A stretch of 64,000 nt of DNA from Thiomicrorhabdus sp. Kp2 (GCF_000478585.1 NZ_ARWI01000001.1:434001-498000), one strand, 5' to 3'. Positions 1 to 9,241 are shown, numbered from the stretch's first letter. The notes: generated from the sequence alone by a model not told the origin. Numbers and translations: made by a program.

Positions 1-27
1 ACTCAAGACATTTATAATGGTTATAAC

Positions 28-795
28 ATGCAACAGGCGTCCAATACTGTAGACACGAGCTCTCATAGCGTATTTGAAGTAAAAGGCATTACCAAAGTTT
101 ATCAAATGGGTGAGGTTGATGTTCATGCCCTTCGTGGTGTTGACCTAACACTTTACCAAGGCGAGTTAACCGTTTTACTTGGCGCTTCTGGTAGTGGTAA
201 ATCCACTTTGCTCAATATACTTGGTGGCTTAGACACGCCAACCGAAGGTAGTGTTATTTATCATAATATTGATGATTCAAACCACTCAGTTCAAACCGTT
301 GATTTAAGTCATGCCACCGAGCACGAATTAACAGAGTACCGTCGTTATAACGTTGGTTTTGTTTTTCAGTTTTACAACCTCATCCCTAGTTTAACCGCGC
401 GTGAAAACGTCGCCATTGTTACCGAAATTGCAAAATCACCAATGACACCTGAGGAGGCTTTAAATCTTGTGGGGTTAGAAAATCGATTAAATCATTTTCC
501 AGCTCAACTTTCAGGGGGTGAACAGCAACGAGTGGCTATTGCTAGAGCGATTGCCAAAAACCCAGATGTATTGCTGTGCGATGAGCCTACTGGAGCGCTC
601 GATTCACAAACAGGCATTAAAGTATTGGAAGCTTTGCAAAGAGTAAACAGTGAATTAGGCACCACCACCGCGGTGATTACCCATAATGCTGGTATTGCCC
701 AAATGGCCGATAGAGTGATTAGCCTTTCTGATGGCCAAATTGTGAAAAGTTACACCAATCAAACACGTGTCTCACCACACGATTTATCTTGGTAG
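28..795 (+). CDS. ABC transporter ATP-binding protein (MacB/LolD-type)
   Basis: Nucleotide-binding subunit that hydrolyses ATP to drive a MacB/FtsX-type permease at the inner membrane. Seen: Walker A GASGSGKS at residues 52-59, Q-loop region near 114, signature LSGGEQQR at 161-168, Walker B VLLCDE at 181-186 and the H-loop in VITHNAG. The 255 aa are slightly longer than the usual 220-235 because of about 16 N-terminal residues before the domain. The frame is open back to base 1, so the true start could lie upstream of the window; the ATG at 28 is the first available. The permease gene follows after 27 bp and an adaptor gene follows that, which makes this a tripartite exporter or lipoprotein-type mechanotransmission system. 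The substrate cannot be told. Confidence 0.93.
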   Translation: MQQASNTVDTSSHSVFEVKGITKVYQMGEVDVHALRGVDLTLYQGELTVLLGASGSGKSTLLNILGGLDTPTEGSVIYHNIDDSNHSVQTVDLSHATEHELTEYRRYNVGFVFQFYNLIPSLTARENVAIVTEIAKSPMTPEEALNLVGLENRLNHFPAQLSGGEQQRVAIARAIAKNPDVLLCDEPTGALDSQTGIKVLEALQRVNSELGTTTAVITHNAGIAQMADRVISLSDGQIVKSYTNQTRVSPHDLSW

Positions 796-822
796 ATAAG
801 CATCGATAAAGAACATAATTAA

Positions 823-3186
823 ATGAACGCAATAGACATCAAACTTTGGCGAGAACTTTGGAATATGCGCATGCAAGCGCTCGCCATTGCTATGGTTATC
901 GTAAGTGGCGTTGCTATCTTCATTATGTCTCTTAGCACTTACGACTCGCTGTACGAATCTCGTGAAAGTTATTATCAAGGCAATCATTTTGCCGATGTAT
1001 TCACTTCCCTTAAACGTGCGCCTTTATCTGTTGCCAAACGAATTGAAGAAATTCCAGGCGTCGATAAGGTTGAAACTCGTGTGGTTAGCTACGTTAATTT
1101 AGAAATTGAGAATTACGATGATCCCGTGAGTGGTCACCTTATCTCACTACCAGAAAATAGTCGTGGCGTACTCAACCAGCTGTATTTACGAGACGGCAGA
1201 GTGGTTGAAGCTGGCCGAGATAATGAAATTATTCTCAGCGAAGAGTTTGCCGATGCACACCATTTGCAAGCAGGCGATAAAATCAAGGCCAACATTAATG
1301 GGCGTAGTAAAAATTTAACGATTGTAGGCACAGGTTTATCACCCGAATATATCTATCAAATCGCGCCTGGCGCGATGTTTCCAGACTATAAAAGTTATGG
1401 CGTCATGTGGATGGCACGCACGCCCTTGGCAAGTGCTTATGATATGCAAGGCGCTTTTAACAACGTTACCCTTACACTGCTAAAAGGAGCCAATGAACAA
1501 GACGTTATTGATCGTTTAGATGAAATACTTAAACCCTATGGTGGTACAGGCGCTTACTCAAGAGAAAACCAACTCTCTAACCGTTTTTTAAGTGAAGAGC
1601 TCAAGCAGCTCAACAATATGGCAACTCTATTTCCAATTATCTTTTTTGGTGTTGCCGCGTTTTTATTAAACGTTGTGATTAGCCGTTTGATTTCGCTTGA
1701 AAGGGAGCAAATTGCGGTACTTAAAGCTTTTGGCTATAGCAACTTTTCTGTTGGATTACATTACAGCAAACTGGTGCTCATGATTGTTTCCATCGGTATT
1801 ATTTTAGGTATTGGGTTTGGCATATGGATGGGAAAAGGCATGAGCCACCTCTATATGGAGGTTTATAGCCTGCCTTACATGAACTACCTGTTAAAACCGA
1901 GCGTGATTGCCTCAGCAGCTTTAGTCAGCTTTGCCGTCGCTATTATAGGGACACTTCACGCGGTCAATAAAGCGGTAAAATTACCGCCCGCCCAAGGTAT
2001 GAGAGCGCAAATTCCTGCGAGTTATCGTCCTACCGTCATTGAACGGTTAGGGTTACAAAATCGATTTTCACAACCCAGCAGGATGATTCTACGGCATATA
2101 GAACGCCGTCCAATTAAGTCTTTGTTTACCAGCCTTGGTATCAGTATGGCCTGTGGCATTATGATGGTTAGTGGTTTCCAAGAAGGTGCCATTAATGAGA
2201 TGGTTGATGTGCAATACAATATGAGCCAGCACGAAGATTTAATGGCACTCTACGCTGAGCCCACCTCAAAGCGCTCTCTATACTCTTTACAAAGCATACA
2301 AGGTGTCGAGTTAGCCGAAGGATTTCGAAATGTCGCTGTGAATCTAAAATTTCAGCACCGCTCATATCGTACTTCAATAAACGGTGTCGAACCTAACAAC
2401 ACTTTAACGAGATTATTAGACAGTCAATTAAAGACCATTAACATTCCTCAAGAAGGCGTCATTATTACCGATTACCTCTCTGAACAATTGCATATCAAAC
2501 CAGGAGAGACGCTCACCATTGAAGTGCTAGAGGGGAATCGTCCCACCATCACGGCACAAGTGATTGGGACTGCAAAACAATATGTAGGGTTAAATGTCTA
2601 TATGCAAAGAAATACATTAAACCGACTCTTAAAAGAAGGTGATGTCATCTCTGGAGCCTATTTAAAGGTGGATGAAAAATATCAAAAAACGGTTTATAAA
2701 GAACTCAAAAACATGCCACGTATTGCTGGAGTTGTAGAGCAAAAATCCGCCATTGAAGGCTTTTACGACACAATGGATGATACCATCTTATTTTTCAGCT
2801 TCATCTCTACGCTTCTGGGTGCGAGTATCGCCTTTGGTGTGATTTACAACAGTATGCGAATTGCTCTATCTGAACGTAACCGAGAGCTTGCTAGTCTTCG
2901 AGTGTTGGGCTTTCATCGCTCCGAAATTGCCTATATTTTATTAGGCGAACAAGCCATTTTGACCTTATTAGCGATTCCACTTGGTTTTGTTATTGGTAAT
3001 GGCCTTTGCGCTTACTTAGCGATGAAATTTAACAGTGACCTGTATCGTATTCCGCTTATTTTAGAAAATGATGTTTACGCTAATGCGGCGTTAGTCGTTT
3101 TGGTGTCATCACTCATTTCTGCCTATATGATATGGCGAAACCTCGCGCACCTTGATATGGTAGCGGTATTAAAAGCAAAAGAATAA
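823..3186 (+). CDS. ABC transporter permease with two FtsX domains
   Basis: Membrane subunit of the exporter encoded with the preceding ATPase. Seen: one N-terminal membrane segment (about residues 17-40), a MacB-like periplasmic core (about 45-240), three membrane segments between about 265 and 390 forming the first FtsX domain, another segment near 430-450, a second periplasmic domain and a final FtsX domain (about 655-780). At 787 aa it is the fused, double-FtsX type, unlike the roughly 650-aa single-FtsX MacB. The second periplasmic domain contains YxxSQHED-like and NGVEP stretches typical of this family in appearance only. It lies 27 bp after the ATPase and 20 bp before the adaptor, so the three are probably one transcript. 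Substrate unknown. Confidence 0.9.
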   Translation: MNAIDIKLWRELWNMRMQALAIAMVIVSGVAIFIMSLSTYDSLYESRESYYQGNHFADVFTSLKRAPLSVAKRIEEIPGVDKVETRVVSYVNLEIENYDDPVSGHLISLPENSRGVLNQLYLRDGRVVEAGRDNEIILSEEFADAHHLQAGDKIKANINGRSKNLTIVGTGLSPEYIYQIAPGAMFPDYKSYGVMWMARTPLASAYDMQGAFNNVTLTLLKGANEQDVIDRLDEILKPYGGTGAYSRENQLSNRFLSEELKQLNNMATLFPIIFFGVAAFLLNVVISRLISLEREQIAVLKAFGYSNFSVGLHYSKLVLMIVSIGIILGIGFGIWMGKGMSHLYMEVYSLPYMNYLLKPSVIASAALVSFAVAIIGTLHAVNKAVKLPPAQGMRAQIPASYRPTVIERLGLQNRFSQPSRMILRHIERRPIKSLFTSLGISMACGIMMVSGFQEGAINEMVDVQYNMSQHEDLMALYAEPTSKRSLYSLQSIQGVELAEGFRNVAVNLKFQHRSYRTSINGVEPNNTLTRLLDSQLKTINIPQEGVIITDYLSEQLHIKPGETLTIEVLEGNRPTITAQVIGTAKQYVGLNVYMQRNTLNRLLKEGDVISGAYLKVDEKYQKTVYKELKNMPRIAGVVEQKSAIEGFYDTMDDTILFFSFISTLLGASIAFGVIYNSMRIALSERNRELASLRVLGFHRSEIAYILLGEQAILTLLAIPLGFVIGNGLCAYLAMKFNSDLYRIPLILENDVYANAALVVLVSSLISAYMIWRNLAHLDMVAVLKAKE

Positions 3187-3206
3187 CCTGAATTGAGAAT
3201 CAAATT

Positions 3207-4430
3207 ATGAACATACCTTTCCAAAATACCCCGTTATTTAAACACCCAGGTATTCTTTTGACCATCATCATTATTGTTGGTTTGCTGACTTGGGGTTTCT
3301 GGCCAAAACCCATTGTAGTTGAAACGGTAACGGTAAATAAAGCTCCCCTTACTGTCAGTATTCAAGAAGACGGCAGAACACGAGTCATTGACCGCTATGT
3401 GATTTCATCACCCGTCAATGGAATGACCTGCCGAATGCACTTAAAAGTCGGGGACCCTGTTACTCAAGGACAAAATTTATTAGGCATTACACCACTTGAA
3501 TCGCAAGTTTTAGATTCAAGAAGCCGAGCCCAAGCCGAAGCGCAAGTTTCTGCTGCCCGCTCTGCTCTAAAATCAGCCAAACAACAAGCCATTTCAGCAC
3601 AAGCTACCGCAACATTGGCAAATGATAAATTAAAACGTTATCAACCCCTTCTGCAAAAAGGCTTAATCTCGCAAGAAACGTTTGATGAAGCTAAAACCGC
3701 CACCGTCACCGCACAATCTCAACAACGTTCTGCTAAGTTCGCTGTCGAAGTCGCCAACTTTGAACTGCAAGCCGCGCTGACCACACTTGAATATTCAGCG
3801 GCCAACCCACAAGAACAAAACCAGGAACGTGTACCTGTTAACTCGCCAATTACTGGCAAAATTTTGAAAGTGGCTCGACAATGTGAAGGCCCTGTTATGA
3901 CAGGAGAATCTTTATTAGAGGTCGGAGACCCAACCGCTTTAGAAGTTGAAGTGGATGTACTCTCCGCCGATGCCGTTAAAATTAAACCTGGTATGAAGGT
4001 GCTCTTTGACCGTTGGGGTGGTTCACAACCATTAGAGGGTATCGTAAAATCAGTTGAACCCGTGGGATTTACCAAAGTTTCCGCTTTAGGAGTAGAAGAG
4101 CAACGGGTTTGGGTGATTTGTGACTTCACCTCACCGACTGAGCAATGGCAAAAATTAGGTGATGCCTACCGTGTAGAGGCACAGTTTATTCTGTGGCAAG
4201 AAGAGAATATATTGCAAATTCCATCAAGCGCACTATTTCGTTATCAAGATGGCTGGGCGGTATTTAAAAGCCTGGATAACAAAGCGGTTAGACAAGTTGT
4301 CACCATCGGGCAACGAAATGGTTTAAGTGTGCAAATCATAACAGGCCTGGTAGAAGGCGATTCAATCATTAACCACCCAAGCGATGCTATTGATGATAAT
4401 GTCAGTATTGAAACTCGTTTAAATAATTAA
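3207..4430 (+). CDS. HlyD/RND-type periplasmic adaptor protein
   Basis: Membrane-anchored periplasmic adaptor that would link the ABC permease to an outer-membrane exit duct. Seen: a single membrane anchor at about residues 15-32, a split biotinyl-lipoyl-like domain (SSPVNGMTCRMHLKVGDPVTQGQ and VNSPITGKILKVA), an alanine/glutamine-rich coiled coil at about 105-190 between its halves, then beta-barrel and membrane-proximal regions. 407 aa is a normal length. It starts 20 bp after the permease gene. An AT-rich inverted repeat follows the stop codon (4428-4458), with no T-run. Confidence 0.9.
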   Translation: MNIPFQNTPLFKHPGILLTIIIIVGLLTWGFWPKPIVVETVTVNKAPLTVSIQEDGRTRVIDRYVISSPVNGMTCRMHLKVGDPVTQGQNLLGITPLESQVLDSRSRAQAEAQVSAARSALKSAKQQAISAQATATLANDKLKRYQPLLQKGLISQETFDEAKTATVTAQSQQRSAKFAVEVANFELQAALTTLEYSAANPQEQNQERVPVNSPITGKILKVARQCEGPVMTGESLLEVGDPTALEVEVDVLSADAVKIKPGMKVLFDRWGGSQPLEGIVKSVEPVGFTKVSALGVEEQRVWVICDFTSPTEQWQKLGDAYRVEAQFILWQEENILQIPSSALFRYQDGWAVFKSLDNKAVRQVVTIGQRNGLSVQIITGLVEGDSIINHPSDAIDDNVSIETRLNN

Positions 4431-4458
4431 CTTAATGATCAACTAAATGATTAAGTTA
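4428..4458. repeat. AT-rich inverted repeat after the adaptor gene
   Basis: TAACTTAAT at 4428-4436 is repeated inverted as ATTAAGTTA at 4450-4458 with a 13-nt loop. The left arm starts with the stop codon of the adaptor gene. No T-run follows, so it is a poor intrinsic terminator; a 3'-end hairpin or a protein site are both possible. Confidence 0.4.
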
Positions 4459-4595
4459 TTAAGCAGCCATTACTTAAAGCCTATGTTGAGTGCTGTTATA
4501 TAGAAACCCAAAGGAAAAACCGACCACGTTCTGTATATCAACCCAATATACTTATAAATTATTTTAATTTCACTTAATAAATAAAACTTATTAAC

Positions 4596-4626
4596 ATAAC
4601 TCTATTGAAACATGGAATAGAGTTAT
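4596..4626. promoter_or_regulatory. Perfect 11-bp inverted repeat overlapping the YeeE start codon
   Basis: ATAACTCTATT (4596-4606) and AATAGAGTTAT (4616-4626) form a perfect 11-9-11 dyad. The right arm runs into the ATG at 4625, and the likely ribosome-binding GGA (4614-4616) sits at the loop edge. It could be a repressor operator (centre-to-centre spacing of the arms is 20 bp, two helical turns) or an mRNA hairpin that hides the start site. Which of the two cannot be decided from sequence alone. Confidence 0.6.
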
Positions 4627-5767
4627 GAATTCTATAAAATTTTATCTGTTCAGCCTCTTACTTATCTCACCTTTACTGATCTATGGTGTATTTAAGTTTA
4701 GTCAAAACAGCATTCTGCTTACAATAGACTTAGTTTTAATTGGTGCCCTATTAGGGGCGAGTTTAAACTATTTTCAATTCGGTTTTAGTAGTAGCTTTCG
4801 CTCTCTTATCCTAGAAAAACGTACCGCTGGCATGCGTTCCATTATTTGGTTGCTGGCCATTGCTGTTGTATTATTTTCGCCATTGCTTGCCATACAATCC
4901 TGGAACGACCAAACCTTTACAGGCTTTATTCGCCCTTTAAGTTTGGCGATTCCTTTAGGCGCATTTATTTTTGGTATTGGTATGCAGATTGGTTGTGGCT
5001 GCACTTCAGGCACACTGAATCGCGTTGGACAGCTACAAGCCCTCTCGTTTTCTACCTTACTATTTATGATTATTGGCGGTACTTTAGCCGCCATTACCTT
5101 TGGTGATTGGCGCAATTTACCCGTTATAGAACCCTTTGCATTTCAGCACAAGTTTGGTTGGTGGCTAGGTTTAGCTATTCAGCTATTTTTACTAGCTACT
5201 TTGTATTTTTTTCTAAAACGTTTTGAACAACGTCACCACCATGACTATCAACCGTTAACCACTAGACAATCCAACCTAATCGCACACCCTTTTTTATTAG
5301 CGGCCGTTGCTATGGCGTTTTTAAATGCCAGTTTACTGTTTATTTCTGGAACCCCTTGGTCAATCAGTTCTGTCTTTCCTTATTGGGGTACTCGATTAAT
5401 CGATTTATTTACCCTACCTGTAGATTGGTATTTTTGGGATTACACCATGGAGAACACCACTAAAATGGGTCAAGGGATTTTTGAAAACACTGTCAGCCTA
5501 ACAACTATTGGGGTGGTTTTGGGGGCTTTAGCGGTTTCACTGATTAAACCGAGGGCCAAAGTTACCATTACAACAAAAGGTTTAATTGGTAGTATCGTGG
5601 GTGGAACCATTATGGGCTTTGGTGCGGTCATGGCCTCGGGCTGTAATATTGGGGCTTTTTTCAGCGGAATTGCTTCAGGAAGCTTACATGGTTGGGTTTG
5701 GCTGGCATTTGCATTAATGGGCAATATTATTGGCTTAATAATTCGTAAGCGCCTTGTCACTCAATAA
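4625..5767 (+). CDS. YeeE/YedE (TsuA-type) sulfur-compound transporter
   Basis: Polytopic inner-membrane protein of the YeeE/YedE family, whose studied members import thiosulfate. Seen: about ten hydrophobic segments over 380 aa and the two family signatures carrying the transport cysteines, IGCGCTSGTL (Cys124, Cys126) and ASGCNIGAFFSG (Cys340), in pseudo-repeated halves. Full-length two-repeat form, not the split half-size form. Family knowledge suggests uptake of thiosulfate or another reduced sulfur species; the exact substrate is inference. It stands alone between the exporter operon and the opposing nnrS gene, with a strong inverted repeat over its start codon. Confidence 0.88.
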   Translation: MNSIKFYLFSLLLISPLLIYGVFKFSQNSILLTIDLVLIGALLGASLNYFQFGFSSSFRSLILEKRTAGMRSIIWLLAIAVVLFSPLLAIQSWNDQTFTGFIRPLSLAIPLGAFIFGIGMQIGCGCTSGTLNRVGQLQALSFSTLLFMIIGGTLAAITFGDWRNLPVIEPFAFQHKFGWWLGLAIQLFLLATLYFFLKRFEQRHHHDYQPLTTRQSNLIAHPFLLAAVAMAFLNASLLFISGTPWSISSVFPYWGTRLIDLFTLPVDWYFWDYTMENTTKMGQGIFENTVSLTTIGVVLGALAVSLIKPRAKVTITTKGLIGSIVGGTIMGFGAVMASGCNIGAFFSGIASGSLHGWVWLAFALMGNIIGLIIRKRLVTQ

Positions 5768-5827
5768 AGAAAGTGACCAGGCCTGTATGCTATCTACCTA
5801 GTTACTCATAACATTTCTGGCGAATGA

Positions 5828-6985
5828 CTATAATAAAATACCCGTGTCTTTAGCTGGACTCGGCTTGGTTAATATAGGCCAATAAACAACGGTTAACACC
5901 ATAAAACTCAATATCCATCCCCATTGACTCAACTGCATCCATAAAGCGTAATGTGTCGAATCAACAATAGGCATCAGCACACGCAAAACAGCGGTAATCG
6001 TTAACAGTATAAAAACAAATATAACCATCTTGGGCGGTGCAAATACATTACGATTGGTATGCCCTAATGAAATTCGAGCCATTATCGAAGAGCATAACAA
6101 GCCAATTCCACCCGCTGCTAAGGCATGAATCGCGATAGATTCATTGAGCATTTTTAAACCCACAAACCCATATAAAACCATGCCAAATATCATAAAAGCG
6201 TATGAGAGATATAAAGGCCAAAGCAAGGTGAGTTGCCATACTTTAGGGTGATGCCACTTTACCCAGCGCACAATGTGAACCACTGCCAACGGAAAGGCAA
6301 TGACACTGATAAACCAATGACCTGGTGCAATAATCACCGCAACCATTAAAGCTAAAAACCCACCTATTGCTAAAAAATCAATCCACTTCTCATTCACTTT
6401 TTCTGGTAAGCCCAGCGCTTTTTCAGTAAAAAAAGGAATCAGTCGGCGCATCATTGTTAAGTTAATGGCCAAGACTAAAAACAGACCAGCTATCATTCCC
6501 CAATATAAGCCTTGGCTAAAAATATTCAGTGCACCTAAATAATACATACCATTGGCAAACACTAATAATAAAAACTTAACCGCTAAGCCGCTCTGTTTCC
6601 ACTGTTTGGTTTTTAAAATAGGAATAAAAAAATGCAAGAAAAGACCTAGAGTAAAGCCGATATCCACAACGGCAATCCACTCAATAGGTAGGTTAAACAA
6701 ATAGCCCAGTCGAGCGCTTAACCATAAACCAAACAGAACCAATAATTTTTTACCCGATGCTGAATTTAGCCCTGTCCAATTCATAACGGCGGTCAGTAAA
6801 AAACCACTCACTGTCGCTAACGCATAACCAAAAATCATTTCATGGCCATGCCAGTACATCGGTAACACACCCGAAAAATTCAGTGAACTTTGAGGAAAGT
6901 TAAACCACCAAACCAACATAGAAACAGTGGCAAAAAAACTGCCACCTAAGAAAAATGAGCGAAACGCTCTATCAAAGAAAAACAT
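5828..6985 (-). CDS. nnrS: NnrS family heme/copper membrane protein
   Basis: Twelve-segment inner-membrane protein of the NnrS family, known as a heme- and copper-containing protein linked to nitric-oxide stress in denitrifiers and relatives. Seen: N-terminal FRSFFLGGSFFATVSML, several histidines in membrane segments (YWHGHEMIFGYA, HHPKVWQ) and the family motif ARISLGHTNRNVF near residue 300. 385 aa is normal. Its stop faces the YeeE gene stop 60 bp away. A 22-bp imperfect palindrome lies 56-77 bp upstream of the start next to a TTGACA box. No nitrate, nitrite or NO reductase gene lies within this window. Confidence 0.88.
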   Translation of the reverse strand: MFFFDRAFRSFFLGGSFFATVSMLVWWFNFPQSSLNFSGVLPMYWHGHEMIFGYALATVSGFLLTAVMNWTGLNSASGKKLLVLFGLWLSARLGYLFNLPIEWIAVVDIGFTLGLFLHFFIPILKTKQWKQSGLAVKFLLLVFANGMYYLGALNIFSQGLYWGMIAGLFLVLAINLTMMRRLIPFFTEKALGLPEKVNEKWIDFLAIGGFLALMVAVIIAPGHWFISVIAFPLAVVHIVRWVKWHHPKVWQLTLLWPLYLSYAFMIFGMVLYGFVGLKMLNESIAIHALAAGGIGLLCSSIMARISLGHTNRNVFAPPKMVIFVFILLTITAVLRVLMPIVDSTHYALWMQLSQWGWILSFMVLTVVYWPILTKPSPAKDTGILL

Positions 6986-7040
6986 ATTGCTCTATTTATC
7001 CTAAAAGAAAGAAGCTTTGTTACGGAATGCCCTTTGCTTT

Positions 7041-7075
7041 ATACGTTCATGCATGAATGTATAAAATTATGTCAA
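7041..7075 (-). promoter_or_regulatory. Candidate nnrS promoter/operator
   Basis: On the minus strand TTGACA (7075-7070) is followed by a 22-bp imperfect palindrome at 7041-7062 whose perfect core is TTCATGCATGAA (7046-7057). The palindrome covers the place where a -10 box would lie, as a repressor operator would. It does not match an FNR/DNR site and only loosely recalls NsrR-type ATGCAT dyads. Confidence 0.4.
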
Positions 7076-7085
7076 CAATATGCCG

Positions 7086-8003
7086 CTAAACCCTGGTATT
7101 CACTTTATCTCTATTCTGCCAATAACTGGCAAAAACAGAACCTGATAGGTTGTGCCAAATACTAAACAATGCGCCTGGTAACGCGCTTGCCGCAGTAAAA
7201 TACTTTAAAGCTAAAGCCACACTCAACCCTGAGTTTTGCATGCCTATTTCAATCGCCACGGTTCGAGCAATAACAGAATCAAAACCTAACTTTCTTGATA
7301 ACCAATAACCTGAGAATAGACCAATTAGGTTGTGTAACATAACCGCAAGCACCAATGTCCAAGCAACGGTGGTTAAATTATTGGCATTCAGAGCAACGAC
7401 AATTGCAATAATGAATAAGATAACAGCCATAGAAAACAACGAAAAAAAGCGCGCTATGGGTTGAAGTTGTTGATGCCAAAAGTGGTTGAGCAACATGCCT
7501 AAGAGTAAGGGAGCAACAATCATTTTAAGTAACATAAACAGCATTGATAATGCCGGTACTTCAACCGTTTGACTTAGGTAAACCCAGCTTAATAACGGTA
7601 GCATAATCACGGCGGCTAAAGTCGAAATCAGAGTCATGCTCACCGAGAGAGCCACGTCTCCTTTGGCTAAATAAGCCATAACATTGGAAGCCGTTCCACC
7701 TGCTGTTGCGCCCACTAACATCATGCCAATTGTTAGCTCTAGAGAGAGTCCAAACAGCATGGAGAGTGTCCATGCTGCAAACGGCATAACTAAAAACTGT
7801 AGCGTAACGCCTGCGGCCACAATGAGCCTGTGTTGCCAAACTTTTAGAAAGTCTTGCCAAGTTAAGGTTAAACCCATTCCAAGCATAACCAGCATCAGTA
7901 ATGGCACAATCCATGATTTTAAACCAATAAACCCATCTGGAAAGAACCAAGCTATTCCACTTACAAGTAACGCCCAAATTGGAAAAGCTAGAATTAACAT
8001 CAT
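7086..8003 (-). CDS. Bile acid:sodium symporter (BASS) family transporter
   Basis: Inner-membrane sodium-coupled symporter of the BASS/SBF fold with about nine or ten membrane segments in 305 aa. Seen: GATAGGTASNVMAYLAKGDVALSVSMTL, which carries the crossover-region motif, and EIGMQNSGLSVALA, the second signature. Bacterial members transport varied organic anions (bile acids, pantoate and others); the substrate here is unknown. An upstream TTG at 8009 would add two residues; the ATG at 8003 with AAAGA about 7 nt upstream is preferred. It is downstream of the DUF445 gene, separated by a 28-bp perfect palindrome. Confidence 0.85.
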   Translation of the reverse strand: MMLILAFPIWALLVSGIAWFFPDGFIGLKSWIVPLLMLVMLGMGLTLTWQDFLKVWQHRLIVAAGVTLQFLVMPFAAWTLSMLFGLSLELTIGMMLVGATAGGTASNVMAYLAKGDVALSVSMTLISTLAAVIMLPLLSWVYLSQTVEVPALSMLFMLLKMIVAPLLLGMLLNHFWHQQLQPIARFFSLFSMAVILFIIAIVVALNANNLTTVAWTLVLAVMLHNLIGLFSGYWLSRKLGFDSVIARTVAIEIGMQNSGLSVALALKYFTAASALPGALFSIWHNLSGSVFASYWQNRDKVNTRV

Positions 8004-8039
8004 ACTCAATCTTTATAGCAAGTGAATTTTAACAACCAA

Positions 8040-8067
8040 ACTAAACTACCAGGCCTGGTAGTTTAGT
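8040..8067. repeat. 28-bp perfect palindrome containing an ACCAGGCCTGGT copy
   Basis: The 12-bp core (8048-8059) is extended on both sides by complementary ACTAAACT/AGTTTAGT to give a 14+14 bp perfect dyad. It sits between the stop of the DUF445 gene and the start of the symporter gene. As RNA it would form a long stem but lacks a strong T-run. Confidence 0.9.
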
Positions 8068-8109
8068 AAAAATAGAACTAGAGAATAGGTTTTAAAGAAA
8101 TCCTAGGGA

Positions 8110-8823
8110 TTAAAGCGGTAACATAAAGAAAAAGGTAGAAACAAACCCAATTAAACCACCAAAGACACCACCCCAAACGACTAACCAGCCAAGGTGTTCT
8201 TTTATCATTTTTTGCACCATCTCTTTAACCAATTGAGGGGTTAACTCTTCTAAACGGCTATCGATGATGTCAGCCACCTTAGATTGAATATCGGCCATCA
8301 CATCAGGCTGATCGAGCTCATCTTGAAGCATCTGATGAAACTCATCGGTTTGTGTCATTTCAATCAATGAACTTTTCATATTCGTTAAAAACGGTTCTTT
8401 TAATGGCGTTAAAGCGTCTGCCCCACCAAACATGCCTAACATAGAGCCAAAAGAGGAGTTCATAATCACTTCAACTAATCGTTCATAAGATGGCGTTAAA
8501 TCGACTTTTTCAATCACAGGTTTGAGTTCAAACTTGGCAGTTTGTACGCTGTTTGCAACAAATTTATCAATATTCTCTTGATTAAAAAATTGCTCCATCA
8601 TTAAGGTTTTAATCGCTGTTTTAAACGCCTCAAAGCGATTAGGAATCACCCCAGAACCTACCAGGCCTGGTACCTTTTCAAATAGCATATATACTGCTAA
8701 CCAGTTGGTTAAAGCACCCGATAAAGCAAATAAACCAATCATGAGCAGATAGGTGTTTTCAACGGCGTAACCTAATATTAAAAAAATGAGTGCCGTTAGG
8801 TTAGTAAGCAGTGACTTATTCAT
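8110..8823 (-). CDS. DUF445 family membrane protein
   Basis: Unknown function. 237 aa with a hydrophobic N-terminal hairpin (about residues 8-45, including LSGALTNWLAVYMLFEKVP, a DUF445-like signature) and a C-terminal membrane segment (about 215-235); the region between is soluble and helical. The start is the ATG at 8823, with GGAG about 8 nt upstream; an in-frame TTG at 8838 is less likely. It is the last gene of the lepA-to-acpS run, 20 bp after acpS, so probably co-transcribed. A perfect ACCAGGCCTGGT copy lies within it and encodes PGLV. Confidence 0.8.
   Translation of the reverse strand: MNKSLLTNLTALIFLILGYAVENTYLLMIGLFALSGALTNWLAVYMLFEKVPGLVGSGVIPNRFEAFKTAIKTLMMEQFFNQENIDKFVANSVQTAKFELKPVIEKVDLTPSYERLVEVIMNSSFGSMLGMFGGADALTPLKEPFLTNMKSSLIEMTQTDEFHQMLQDELDQPDVMADIQSKVADIIDSRLEELTPQLVKEMVQKMIKEHLGWLVVWGGVFGGLIGFVSTFFFMLPL
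8659..8672. repeat. ACCAGGCCTGGT copy inside the DUF445 gene
   Basis: Perfect 12-mer at 8660-8671, with flanking TA extending the dyad to 14 bp. Read as P-G-L-V in the host gene. Confidence 0.95.
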
Positions 8824-8843
8824 GTTAGAAAACTCCAAGATGT

Positions 8844-9230
8844 TTAATCATTATTTTGTTCAGCAACCACAAAGGCAACTGTATGATGCTTTTCATCACT
8901 GATACTAATCGACCAGTGAGTAATGCCAAGTTCATTGGATTTATCAAGGGTAGAACCCGCTAAAAGTAAAATGGGTTGGCCACTCTCTTTGTGAGCTACC
9001 GTCATATCTTTAAAACGCACACCGTGGGCAATCCCTGTACCTAAAGCTTTAGATACCGCTTCTTTTAAAGCCCAACGCTTGGCTAAAAAACGTTCTGGAT
9101 AGAGCTGATTTTTAAACTCTTTTAACTCCATCTCTGACAGCAAACGTTGTGCAAAGGTATCTCCCTGCTTTTTATAAACTTTTTCAATACGTTCAACATC
9201 AACGATATCTGTACCAACACCAATAATCAT
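8844..9230 (-). CDS. acpS: Holo-[acyl-carrier-protein] synthase
   Basis: Transfers the 4'-phosphopantetheine arm from CoA to a serine of apo-ACP, activating it for fatty-acid synthesis in the cytoplasm. Seen: N-terminal IGVGTDIVDVERIE with the magnesium-binding Asp, and RFLAKRWALKEAVSKALGTGI with the conserved Glu/Lys. 128 aa matches the family (about 126). It begins 11 bp after pdxJ, the usual gammaproteobacterial arrangement. Confidence 0.97.
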   Translation of the reverse strand: MIIGVGTDIVDVERIEKVYKKQGDTFAQRLLSEMELKEFKNQLYPERFLAKRWALKEAVSKALGTGIAHGVRFKDMTVAHKESGQPILLLAGSTLDKSNELGITHWSISISDEKHHTVAFVVAEQNND

Positions 9231-9241
9231 AATTAACTCAA

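Noticed and set aside
3719-4129. Long antisense reading frame inside the HlyD-type gene (and similar ones inside rnc/lepB, nadB, carB, dnaJ, dnaK, recN)
   Set aside because: They mirror well-supported genes, have low-complexity or Ser/Thr-rich translations and lack ribosome sites; they are coding shadows.
4428-4458. AT-rich hairpin after the adaptor gene as a terminator
   Set aside because: All-AT stem and no T-run; kept only as an inverted repeat.
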